A stretch of 64,000 nt of DNA from Cellulosimicrobium sp. Marseille-Q4280 (GTDB lineage Bacteria; Actinomycetota; Actinomycetes; Actinomycetales; Cellulomonadaceae), in assembly GCF_943181405.1 (NCBI RefSeq), contig NZ_CALPBY010000003.1, positions 1 through 64,000 on the forward strand. Reading direction: 5' to 3'. Position 1 is the stretch's first letter. Each line of letters opens with the position of its first letter. Shown piece after piece: positions 31,470 through 40,600 of the stretch. The notes below the pieces were generated by a model that saw nothing but the letters and a program-made list of their open reading frames with translations, ran no database searches and was not told the DNA's origin. A program made the position numbers and the translations under genes.

Positions 31470-31476
31470 CGCCCTC

Positions 31477-33669
31477 GTGATCGTTCGCCGCCACCTGCGC
31501 CCGCTGGGCACCTTCGCCGTCGCCGTGCTGGCCGGCGGGGTGCTGCTGTCGGCGGCGTCCGCCGTGCCGAGCGCCGTCGCCGGTGCCCAGGTCAACGCCG
31601 CGGTCGGGTACTGGGACGACATCGAGGTCGACCCGGCGGTGTTCGCCGCCGCGATGCCCGAGCGTGTCATCGTCGAGACCACCGACGCCCAGCAGGTCGC
31701 GGTGTTCTACTCCGAGAACCGCGTGCCCGTGGCGTCCCTGGACGAGATCTCCCCGACCCTGATCGACGCCGTGCTGTCCGTCGAGGACCGCGAGTTCTAC
31801 GAGCACGGCCCCATCGACGTGCAGGGCACCGCGCGCGCCGCCGCCCGCAACCTCGTGCGCGACACCCAGCAGGGCGGCTCGACGATCACCCAGCAGTACG
31901 TCAAGCTCATGCGCGCCGCCGCCGGCGAGGACGACGCCGAGAAGGCCGCGGCCTCCGAGGGCACCCTGAACCGCAAGCTCGTCGAGCTCAAGTACGCCGC
32001 CGCGCTCGAGGCCAGCGCCAGCAAGGACGACATCCTGCTCGGCTACCTCAACGCCGCCTACTTCGGCGACGGCGCCTACGGCATCGGCGCCGCCGCCCAG
32101 CACTACTTCAACATCCCGGCCTCGCAGCTGAACCTGGCGCAGTCCGCGCTGCTGGCCGGTCTGCTGCGCAACCCCAACGGGTACAACCCGAACACCGCGC
32201 CCGAGGCCGCCACCGCACGCCGCGATGTCGCGCTGTCCACGATGGTCGCGAACGGCAAGATCACGCCCGACCAGCGCGCCGAGGCGGCAGCCACCGAGCT
32301 CGGCACCGGATCTTTCGACCTGCCCAACGGCTGCACCACCTCCCCGTGGCCGTACTACTGCGACTGGATCCGCTCCACGCTGCTGGCCGACGAGGCGTTC
32401 GGCGCCACCGAGGCTGAGCGGCAGGACAACCTCTACCGCGGCGGGTTCACCGTCACCGCGGCGCTCGACCCCGCCCAGATGGCGATCGCCCAGGGCCAGC
32501 TCGACACCGCGCTCGGCCGCCAGGACGTCGCCGCCGCGACCGCGATCATCGAGCCCGGCACCGGGCGCGTCACCGCGATCGCCGCCACCCGCGACCACGG
32601 CGCCACCCAGTTCAACATCCCGGTCCAGGGGCAGCTGCAGATCGGCTCGACGTTCAAGCCGATCACCCTGGCCGCCGCCCTGCAGCGCGGGTTCTCCCCC
32701 ACCGCCACGCTGACCGCGCCGCACCCGTACGTCGCCTCGCGCGGCAACTCCCCGGCCGGCGGGTTCTCCAACCTCGACCGCATCAGCCGCGGGCAGACCG
32801 ACTCGGCCACCGCGCTCAAGTACAGCGTGAACACGTGGTTCGTGAAGCTCGCCGAGCAGACCGGCGTGCAGGCCGTGGCCGACACCGCCTTCGACCTCGG
32901 CATGACCAGCATGGACCCGGCCACCCGCCGCGTCGGCGACGGCGACCTGTCGCTGACCCTCGGCGCGTTCGAGACCACCGTGCTGGACGCGACCAACGTC
33001 TACGCCACCCTGGCCGCCTCCGGCGTCGCCTGCCGCCCCATGTCGATCCTCGCGGTGCGCGACTCCGCGTCCGGCGAGGCGCTGAGCGCCCCGGACCCCG
33101 ACTGCCACCAGGCGGTCCCGGCGGCCGTGGCCGACAACGTCACCTCCGTGCTGCACGCCACCGGCGCGCCCGGCGGCACCGCCGACATGGTGTCCCTGCC
33201 CGGGCAGGACTGGGTCGGCAAGACCGGAACGACCAACGAGCACGGCGCCACCTGGTTCATCGGCGCCACCCGCACGCACGCCGCCGCGGTCTGGGTCGGC
33301 GACCCGCGCGGACCGTCCTACTCCGCCCGCGGCGTGACCGCCTGGGGCCGCACGCACCAGACCGTGTACGGCTCCACCGTGGCTGCACCGCTGTGGAACC
33401 GCGTCATGGCCGACGTCACCGCCGGCGAGGCGACCTCCCCCTTCCCGTCCCCGGGGCCGCTGACGGTCTCCGGCTTCACCTTCCCGAAGGTCGTGGGCAT
33501 GACCCTTCCCGCCGCACGCGCCGTGCTCGAGGCCGTCGAGGCCGACGTCACCGTCACCTACGACCCGGCGTCCGACCAGCCCGCCGGGACGGTGATCGCC
33601 CAGACCCCCGAGGCCGGGACGTCCACGCGCACCAGCGCGGCCCTGACCGTCGCCGGGAGCGCGTCGTGA
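31477..33669 (+). CDS. class A penicillin-binding protein (transglycosylase-transpeptidase-PASTA)
   Basis: 730 residues. A short cytoplasmic tail and one anchor helix (10-33) lead into a GT51 glycosyltransferase (about 65-250) with catalytic E103 in 'SVEDREFYEHG' and 'QGGSTITQQYVK'. The transpeptidase domain (about 340-620) has S391-T-F-K394, S450-V-N452 and K582-T-G584, all intact. A PASTA domain (about 667-728) closes the protein. It should polymerise and cross-link peptidoglycan outside the membrane. Lying inside a pilus locus with a pilus-type operator, it may be a dedicated wall synthase making room for the pilus. The GTG is preferred over an ATG at 31438 because that ATG lies inside the operator and upstream of the -10 element. 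Confidence 0.92.
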   Translation: MIVRRHLRPLGTFAVAVLAGGVLLSAASAVPSAVAGAQVNAAVGYWDDIEVDPAVFAAAMPERVIVETTDAQQVAVFYSENRVPVASLDEISPTLIDAVLSVEDREFYEHGPIDVQGTARAAARNLVRDTQQGGSTITQQYVKLMRAAAGEDDAEKAAASEGTLNRKLVELKYAAALEASASKDDILLGYLNAAYFGDGAYGIGAAAQHYFNIPASQLNLAQSALLAGLLRNPNGYNPNTAPEAATARRDVALSTMVANGKITPDQRAEAAATELGTGSFDLPNGCTTSPWPYYCDWIRSTLLADEAFGATEAERQDNLYRGGFTVTAALDPAQMAIAQGQLDTALGRQDVAAATAIIEPGTGRVTAIAATRDHGATQFNIPVQGQLQIGSTFKPITLAAALQRGFSPTATLTAPHPYVASRGNSPAGGFSNLDRISRGQTDSATALKYSVNTWFVKLAEQTGVQAVADTAFDLGMTSMDPATRRVGDGDLSLTLGAFETTVLDATNVYATLAASGVACRPMSILAVRDSASGEALSAPDPDCHQAVPAAVADNVTSVLHATGAPGGTADMVSLPGQDWVGKTGTTNEHGATWFIGATRTHAAAVWVGDPRGPSYSARGVTAWGRTHQTVYGSTVAAPLWNRVMADVTAGEATSPFPSPGPLTVSGFTFPKVVGMTLPAARAVLEAVEADVTVTYDPASDQPAGTVIAQTPEAGTSTRTSAALTVAGSAS

Positions 33670-34514
33670 GCGCCGCCACCGCGCCGCACGCCACCTGGTC
33701 GCGGGCAGACCTGTGGGGCCCGGCCCCCGCGCCGCGCCCGTTCGGCGCGCTCGACCTGGGCGCCGGCGTGCTCGCGCTGATCGTCGCGCAGGTCGTCATC
33801 GGCGGCGGCGCGCTCGCGATCGAGCTCGCGGGCGGCACCGACCCTGCCGACGTCGCCAACACGACGTTCGTGCTGCTGACCGGCATGGCGTCGATGTGGG
33901 CGGTGTTCCTCGGCTGGCCGGCCGTGGCCGCACGCCGCGTCGGGACAGCCATGCGCGACCTGATCGGCCCCTGGGCGATGCGTCACGGCGCCGCCCAGCT
34001 GCGCGTCCTGGGTTGGGCCGTCGCCGTGGCGCTCATGCTGCGCGCACTCAGCATCGGCGTGGACCTGCTGGCCGCACACCTGGGCTGGGGCGTGGAGGGC
34101 AACTCCGGGTGGATGACCGCCGAGCGCGCCTGGTGGGCCAGCGCCGCGGTCCTGCTCGGCGGCGCCGTGGTCGGCCCGATCGCCGAGGAGGTGTTCTTCC
34201 GGGGCCTGGCGCTGCGGTCGATCGCGGCGAGCCTGACACGCCGAGCACGCCTGAATCCGCGTGTGGTGTCTGTCACGGCGATCGTCCTGAGCTCGATCGC
34301 CTTCGGCCTGCCGCACGCCTCCACGGTCGACGCCAGCGGCGCCCTGACGAGCCCGCTGTCGGCGTCCGGAATCTACGTGTTGGCCCAGACCACGCTCATC
34401 GGCGCAGCCCTCGGGGTCATCGCCGTGCGCAAGGGACTGGCCGCGGCATGCGCCGCGCACGTCACCTTCAACAGCGTCGGCGTCCTGCTCATGGTCACCG
34501 GCGTGGCGTCGTGA
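33666..34514 (+). CDS. CAAX-type (CPBP family) intramembrane protease
   Basis: 282 residues, GTG start overlapping the preceding stop. About eight hydrophobic helices carry the CPBP motifs: E174-E175-V-F-F-R179, H217 in 'FGLPHAS', and H265 in 'HVTFNSVG'. All four metal- or base-type residues are present. Bacterial CPBP members act in bacteriocin immunity, toxin or signal processing. Because it is coupled to the penicillin-binding protein and no prepilin peptidase (PilD) is seen in the window, a role in processing surface proteins of this locus is possible, though CPBP enzymes are not known prepilin peptidases. Confidence 0.85.
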   Translation: MSAATAPHATWSRADLWGPAPAPRPFGALDLGAGVLALIVAQVVIGGGALAIELAGGTDPADVANTTFVLLTGMASMWAVFLGWPAVAARRVGTAMRDLIGPWAMRHGAAQLRVLGWAVAVALMLRALSIGVDLLAAHLGWGVEGNSGWMTAERAWWASAAVLLGGAVVGPIAEEVFFRGLALRSIAASLTRRARLNPRVVSVTAIVLSSIAFGLPHASTVDASGALTSPLSASGIYVLAQTTLIGAALGVIAVRKGLAAACAAHVTFNSVGVLLMVTGVAS

Positions 34515-34524
34515 GCAGTGCGCG

Positions 34525-34550
34525 GTGACAGACACAACGAGCGCTAGCCT
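34525..34550 (+). promoter_or_regulatory. operator and -10 element before the RHH gene
   Basis: GTGACAGACAC (34525-34535) is a variant of the pilus-locus operator. TAGCCT (34545-34550) is a -10-like hexamer 34 nt before the ATG. Confidence 0.45.
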
Positions 34551-34584
34551 CATGGCCGAGCCCCACCCGATCGAAGGAGCACCC

Positions 34585-34971
34585 ATGACCAACCAGGCCG
34601 ACGACCTGCTGCCGGGCGAGGCCGCATCGCTGCCGATGGAGGTGGGGGCCCCTCCGGTGTCGGACGCCGAGGTCCTCGGCGTGTGGCGCCGGTGGATCCG
34701 CCAGTCCAACGAGCGGCTCGGCCGCGACGAGGAGCTGCCCACCGAGCTGCCGCTGCCCAACCCTGGCGGCAAGACACCGATGTTCTCGTTCCGGATGCCG
34801 ATGCTGCTGATCCTGCGCGCCCGGGCTCGCGCCGACCGTGAGGGCGTGTCGCTGGCGAAGGTCGTCACGACCTTCATCGACCAGTACGGGCGCTCGGAGA
34901 TCGGCTCCGAGGTCAAGATGGTCGTGCCCGCCGCCGGCGGGCCGCGACGCTCGCGGCGAGGCTCGAAGTGA
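34585..34971 (+). CDS. ribbon-helix-helix-like regulator candidate, 128 aa
   Basis: The ATG follows AAGGAG by 6 nt. The N-terminal 60 residues are acidic and Pro-rich. From residue 68, 'MFSFRMPMLLILRARARADR' followed by EGVSLAKVVTTFIDQY fits a ribbon-helix-helix: a strand with alternating basic residues, then two helices with G-V-S at the turn. The C-terminus is very basic (PRRSRRGSK). RHH dimers bind short palindromes, and a variant of the locus palindrome lies just upstream of this gene, so it is the best candidate for the pilus-locus regulator. The fold assignment is by pattern only. Confidence 0.6.
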   Translation: MTNQADDLLPGEAASLPMEVGAPPVSDAEVLGVWRRWIRQSNERLGRDEELPTELPLPNPGGKTPMFSFRMPMLLILRARARADREGVSLAKVVTTFIDQYGRSEIGSEVKMVVPAAGGPRRSRRGSK

Positions 34972-35123
34972 GCGAGGGGGCCGAGGCGCTGTTCAGCGCG
35001 GACGTCGACGAGGAGTTCCTGACCGGACCCTCGGCGTCGACCCCTGCCCAGTCCGACGCCCCCGCGACGGCCAGCGTGACTGACACCAACACGGCGCGCA
35101 AGGCCAGGCTTCTGTTCGGATAG
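34968..35123 (+). CDS. small acidic protein, 51 aa
   Basis: Starts at GTG 34968 overlapping the RHH stop by 4 bp and ends with TAG at 35121-35123. The product begins VSEGAEALFSADVDEEF and ends ARKARLLFG, with an acidic, disordered first half and a short basic tail. The overlap, good codon third positions and lack of any alternative frame support it. It could be a co-regulator or antagonist of the RHH protein. Confidence 0.5.
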   Translation: MSEGAEALFSADVDEEFLTGPSASTPAQSDAPATASVTDTNTARKARLLFG

Positions 35124-35154
35124 CGGCGTTTCGAGGCCTGGAAACAGGCAGGGT

Positions 35155-35166
35155 GTGTCATACACT
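35155..35166 (+). promoter_or_regulatory. operator overlapping -10 element (GTGTCATACACT) before the lectin-type minor pilin
   Basis: The exact palindrome GTGTCATACAC at 35155-35165 overlaps TACACT (35161-35166), a good -10 hexamer. The start codon follows 38 bp later with its own Shine-Dalgarno sequence. Confidence 0.6.
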
Positions 35167-35204
35167 CAGGGGGTCGATGACCGTCCCCCAGAGGAGTCCT
35201 GCCC

Positions 35205-37604
35205 GTGCTGCGCCTGCGCCACACGCTCCGCGACCAGCGCGGCGGCACCCTGGTCGAGGCCATCGTCGGCCTTCTCCTGCTGTCGCTGACGATCTCGTTC
35301 GCCGCCGCCTCGAGCGTCAACAGCCTGCGCGTGCAGGCCGTGTCCGAGCGGATGGCCGCCTACGCCACCGCGACGCAGGCGATCATGGCCAAGGCCCGCC
35401 AGGCCGACTACTCCGACCTGGGCTTCTATGGCAACGACGACGACGTCAGCACCGGCACGCTCACCCTGCCGGTCGTCGACGGCGCCGACGCCGCGCTGGC
35501 CGAGCAGGCCATCGTCCTGGGCGACGTGCGCCCCGCGTCGACCTCCAGCTTCGACGTCGCCCCGGTGGAGACGTTCGAGAACGACGGCGTGACCTACCGC
35601 GTCGAGACGTTCGTGACCGCCGTCCCGCCGGCGCCCGGCGACAGCGTCTCCCGGGCCCGGCGCGTGGTCGTCCAGGGCGAGTGGGCCGCCACCGCGAACG
35701 CCGGCCAGCTCGACGGGTCCTGCACCGGCACCGACGTGCACTGCTCGGTCCAGATGATCGTGCGCACCGCCTCCGGATCGGACATCGACCCGACCTCCGG
35801 TGCGTCGGCCGCCGACTCCTCCTCGTGCGCCAGCCCCGCCGCCGCGGTCTGCGAGTCCTACATCCGCTCCGGGCGCGTGCTCGACGGCTCGACGATGGTC
35901 TCCGACGCCGACACCGCTCGCCTCGGCTCGGACGTCGACCTGTACGCGCGCACCTCGGTCGTGGCCGACGAGGTCGTCGCGACGTGGGACTACCAGTACG
36001 CCTACGGCGACACCGTGCGCACCGGCACCCAGTCGATCGACCTGCACAGCCTGGACGGCGGTACCCGCTGGACCGGCCTGGTCGCGGCCGACAGCGTCCA
36101 GCAGGGCACCGAGCCCGCCGGGATCATCCGCCCCGGCAAGGTCGAGGTCACCTTCGCCGCGCGCGTCGACGGCGCGACCGTCGAGACGACCACCCCGGCG
36201 TTCTGGACCGTCGCCCGCGACACCGGCACCGACATCGACGCCGTCGCCGCCACCCTGGCCGACCCCGACTCCAAGACCTGGTGCACCCCCGACGGCACCG
36301 GTGCCCCGATCCGCGTCACCACGACCGGCGGCTCGGTCGGCATGTCGGCCACCACCGCGACCACCGCGGGCGCCGACCGCGCCTGGGCGACCATCGCCGT
36401 GCGCGAGGCCGACGGCACCGTCACCTCCCAGATCGTGGCCGCCACCCCCACCTCGGTCGAGAAGGTCACGCTCAACCTCGCCGGCACGATCATCCAGGTC
36501 TCGACGAACACCACCTGGGAGCTCACCGCCCCGGGCACCGCCTCGTGCGCCACGTCCTCGGCCGCCTCGCTCGTGCTCGCCCGCGCCGTCGACGGGTCCA
36601 CCACGACCATGCCGCTGCGCCTGGCTGCCGACCCCGACACCACCGCCGAGCCCGAGCCGGCGCCCACCCCGGAGCCGACGCCCGAGCCGACCCCGGAGCC
36701 GACGCCCGGCCCGGTCGCCCCCGCCGCGCCCACCGGCCTGCGCCTGCTGGGCAAGGAGCCCGGCGTCGTCACCGTCAAGTGGGACGAGGTGCCCGGCGCG
36801 ACGTCCTACCAGGTGCACCCGAACGGCACGGTCAACGGGACCGTCGCGCGCGTCAACGGCGACCCCGGCGAGACCCTGTCGGTCATCCGCGTGCGGGCGA
36901 TCAACGAGGCTGGCTTCTCGGCCTGGTCGGGTTCGATCTCGGCCACGCTGGCCCCTGCAGCACCGTCCGGTCTGCAGATCGACGGCATCCGCGGCCGGGT
37001 CGTCTCGTTCAGCTGGAAGCCCGCCGCCGGCGCCACCTCCTACGTCGTGACCGGCGCCGCAGGCGCGACCGTCAACGGCACCACCGCGACCGCGACCATG
37101 ACCGTCGGGGCCAGCGCCCAGGTCAGCGTCAGCGCCGTCGGCCCCGGAGGGACCGGCCCCGCCTCCAGCATGACCGTCCAGATGCCCGCCGACCGGCTCA
37201 ACGCCGGCGAGCAGCTGACCAACGCCTCCACCTCCGGCGGCGCGAACATCGACAACCGCCGCGGCACCGCGCTGGTGTCCCCCAACGGCCGGTACGTCGC
37301 CTACCTGCAGGCCGCGGGCAACTTCGTCATCTACGACACGACCACCGGCGCCGCCGTGGCCTACACCCACAACACCACGCTCGGGACCACCCGCCTGAGC
37401 ATGCAGACCGACGGCAACCTCGTGCTCTACCAGGGCTCGACCGCCCTCAAGCACACCGCCACCAGCGGCAACGCCGGATCCCGCGTGGTCATGCAGGACG
37501 ACGGCAACCTCGTCGTCTACAGCTCGACCGGCAAGGCGCTGTGGGCGCGCTCGTACGGCAGCGGCAACGCCGGTGCCGGCTCGACCTTCTTCCAGGCCTG
37601 GTGA
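35205..37604 (+). CDS. minor prepilin with fibronectin and mannose-lectin modules (pilus adhesin)
   Basis: 799 residues from a GTG with GAGGAG 9 nt upstream. Residues 1-40 are a prepilin signal: leader ending QRG, cleavage after G13, E18 at +5 and a hydrophobic helix (VGLLLLSLTISFAA). A pilin-like region with disulphide cysteines follows (to about 490), then a PEPT repeat linker (about 485-503), one or two fibronectin type III-like domains (505-665) and a bulb-type lectin domain (665-799). The lectin carries Q-x-D-x-N-x-V-x-Y sites 'MQTDGNLVLY' and 'MQDDGNLVVY' plus a weaker third. Such lectins bind D-mannose. It would sit at the pilus tip and bind glycans on other cells. Confidence 0.88.
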   Translation: MLRLRHTLRDQRGGTLVEAIVGLLLLSLTISFAAASSVNSLRVQAVSERMAAYATATQAIMAKARQADYSDLGFYGNDDDVSTGTLTLPVVDGADAALAEQAIVLGDVRPASTSSFDVAPVETFENDGVTYRVETFVTAVPPAPGDSVSRARRVVVQGEWAATANAGQLDGSCTGTDVHCSVQMIVRTASGSDIDPTSGASAADSSSCASPAAAVCESYIRSGRVLDGSTMVSDADTARLGSDVDLYARTSVVADEVVATWDYQYAYGDTVRTGTQSIDLHSLDGGTRWTGLVAADSVQQGTEPAGIIRPGKVEVTFAARVDGATVETTTPAFWTVARDTGTDIDAVAATLADPDSKTWCTPDGTGAPIRVTTTGGSVGMSATTATTAGADRAWATIAVREADGTVTSQIVAATPTSVEKVTLNLAGTIIQVSTNTTWELTAPGTASCATSSAASLVLARAVDGSTTTMPLRLAADPDTTAEPEPAPTPEPTPEPTPEPTPGPVAPAAPTGLRLLGKEPGVVTVKWDEVPGATSYQVHPNGTVNGTVARVNGDPGETLSVIRVRAINEAGFSAWSGSISATLAPAAPSGLQIDGIRGRVVSFSWKPAAGATSYVVTGAAGATVNGTTATATMTVGASAQVSVSAVGPGGTGPASSMTVQMPADRLNAGEQLTNASTSGGANIDNRRGTALVSPNGRYVAYLQAAGNFVIYDTTTGAAVAYTHNTTLGTTRLSMQTDGNLVLYQGSTALKHTATSGNAGSRVVMQDDGNLVVYSSTGKALWARSYGSGNAGAGSTFFQAW

Positions 37605-37612
37605 GGACCCCC

Positions 37613-40600
37613 GTGAACAACATGCGCCAGCGCGGCGCGATGCAGTGGATCGTCATCGTCACGCTCCTCATCGCCTCCTTCGCGACCGCGATGGTCACCA
37701 TCGCCGTCGCCCACATCTCGCGCACCGACGCGACCAACGACCTGGTCGCCGTCACCCAGCGCACCGACGTGGCCGTGGCCGACGCCGTCGCGCTGCTGTC
37801 GGCCGGCGAGGTGCTGCCCGCCACCCGGGCCACCGCCACCACCACGTGCGACGAGGTCGGCAACCGGCCCGTCTGCTCGGCCTACTGGGCCCTGCCCCGG
37901 CCCGGCAACGCCACCGAGCCCGTGCGCTACGACCTGATCACCAACTCCTGGGTCGACAACGACCGCGACCAGCTGCCGCCGTCGGACGCCAACCGCGTGC
38001 GCGCCGTGCGCGTGCCGCTCGAGGCGGTCACCTACCAGACCCGTGACGGGCTCGGCCCGAAGTCCGAGGCCGGCAAGATCCGCTACAACGCGACCCCGCC
38101 CGGCCCGTTCGGCAACGCCCTGTTCGGGTTCACCTCCACCCAGATCAACGGCCCCTCGGTCACCGTCAGCTCCTACAACTCCACCAGCGGCGACCTGGGC
38201 ACCGGCAACGGCGTCGTGGCCTCCGGCGGGTTCGTCTCCTACGGCACCGGCACCGACGCCGACTCCACGATCCTGTACGGCTCCGCAGGCGCCGGCGGCG
38301 TGTCCACCACGCGCTGCACCGGCGACACCTGCGACGAGTCCGACGTGACCGTCCTGACGCACTCCTACTCCCCCGCGACCGAGGCGTCCGTGGCGTGGAT
38401 GGACTCGGCCACCTGCACCGCCGTCGTCGAGGGCAACTGGGTCGCCTCCGAGCGCGGCGCCCGCATCGACACCCCGACCCTGTGCGTCAAGGGCTCGCTC
38501 ATCATCGACGTGCCTACCCGGGTCACCATCCCGACCGTCGCGCTGTACGTGCACGGCTCCATCGAGCTCGCCGCGTCCCTGAACGCCCCGACGATCAACC
38601 AGCTGGGCAATCCCGCGAAGCTGTTCGTCTACTCCGCCGGCCAGGCCGTCACCATCACCCCGACCGAGACCGCCAACCCCGGCACCGCGGTCGCCGCGAT
38701 GCTGTACGCCCCGCGTGCCGCGTGCTCGACCGACCCCGCCAACGCCAAGGCCGGCGGCTCCTACGCCGGGCAGATGAACTGGTACGGATCCCTGGTCTGC
38801 GACACCGTCAGCCTCGGCGGCTCCTGGCGTCACCTGTACGACGACGCCGGCACGGTGCGCTACGCCGATCCGGTGCCCGGCGCCGCCAAGGCCTGGACCA
38901 CCGGCACCTACGACGTCATCGACACCGGCGACAGCTGGGACATCCCGAGCGGCTGGGAGACCGGCACCTGTGTGCTGCCCGCCCCCGTCGACGCGATCTC
39001 CTACTGGCGCCTGAACGAGCCGTCCGGCCTGGTCGCGCTCGACTCCGCCGGTGACTCCGACCTGGAGTGGACCACCACCGACCGCGGCGAGGGCCTGTGC
39101 GGCAAGGCCGCGAAGCTGCGCTCCGGCGGCGCCGCGGTGTCCGACCAGGCGCTGCGCTCTGCCACCCAGGGCGTCACCCTGGAGTGGTGGGGCTCGGGCG
39201 ACCCGCAGTCGTACAACACCGCCCAGACCGTCCAGGCGGCCGGCGTGCGCGCGGTCATGAACTCCATCGGCCACGTCGTGGTCGAGGCCGGCGGCACCCA
39301 GTCCCGCGTGCCGTTCACCATCCAGAACCGCGACAAGCCGCACCTGTACCAGGTCACGGTCACCAACGACGGCGCGGTGACCCTGTACGTCGACTCCATC
39401 GCCAAGGGCACCGCGAAGGTCGGCTCGCCCACCGCGGGCGGCCCCACCGTGCTCGCCAACGGCAACCGCGGCGTCCTGCACGACGTCGTCGTCTACGGGC
39501 GCACCCTGACCCAGCAGGAGGTCAACGACCGCTGGGCGAACTGGAACGAGAACGTCTCGTTCACCCCGTCCAACCCGGGCGTGCCCGTCACGGCGCCGAC
39601 CAACGTGCGCGACAACGGCACGCAGGTCCAGACCGTGCGCATGGCCTGGGACGCACCCGGCGGCACCCTGCCGCCCGAGGGCGAGTTCAGCGGAGACCTC
39701 ATCGCGCAGGTCGCACCCCTGACCGGCGGGTCCTTCTCCACGTTCGCGACCATGCCGCTGGGCACCACCGAGCTCGCCGAGCCCGCACCGGCGCTCGGTG
39801 AGAACCGGTACCGCATCTGCGTGCGCTACAACGGCGACACCTGGTGCTCGTCCGCGATCGAGCTCGTCACGCTCGACGTGCCCGGCGTGCCGACCGTGAC
39901 CGTCTCGGAGGTGGCCGGCGACTCCGCTCGCTTCTCCTGGGGCGCGACCACGGACGCGGCGACCTACGCCTACCAGTACCGCGTCGACGGCGGGGCCTGG
40001 TCGTCCACGACGAGCAACGCGGCGGCGCTGTCGCGGGTCGTGACCGTGAGCTCGGGCGCCAAGATCGAGTTCCGCGTCCGGGGCGTCAACGCCGCCGGGT
40101 CCTCGGACTGGTCCGCGGTCGCCGTGGCAGACCTCATCCCCGGCACCCCGACCATGTCGGTCGGCTCCATCACCTCCACGACCGCCCGGTACTCCTGGAC
40201 GACCGTGGCGGGCGCGGCCCGGTACGAGACGCAGTACCGCGTCAACGGCGGCGGCTGGTCCGGGGTGTCGAACGTCGGCACCGCCACCTCCCAGACGCAG
40301 GGGCCCTCGACCCAGGGCACCAAGATCGAGTCGCGCGTGCGCGCCGTCTCGGCTGCCGGTGTCGCCGGGGCGTGGTCCAACGCCCCCGTCGGTCAGCTCA
40401 CCATCACCGCGGCCAAGGTCAACGGCTGGGACACCTACAGCTCCTACCCGCAGATGTTCGCCCGCCTCAAGTACAGCGGCGGCGCGATCTGCCCGCCCGG
40501 CACCATCCCGCAGACCCAGAAGCGCGACCGCCCGACGAACGGCAACTGGAACCCGTGGGTGCAGACCTGGGTCAACGGCACCGCGAACTCCACCGTCACC

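Noticed and set aside
30505-31476. Very long upstream extension of the PBP frame on the + strand
   Set aside because: It is a shadow of the - strand coiled-coil gene, rich in Ser/Thr/Ala, without promoter or Shine-Dalgarno sequence.
31438-33669. ATG at 31438 as the start of the class A PBP
   Set aside because: It lies inside the operator palindrome and upstream of the TAGGCT -10 element; GTG 31477 has the right distance for a leaderless start.
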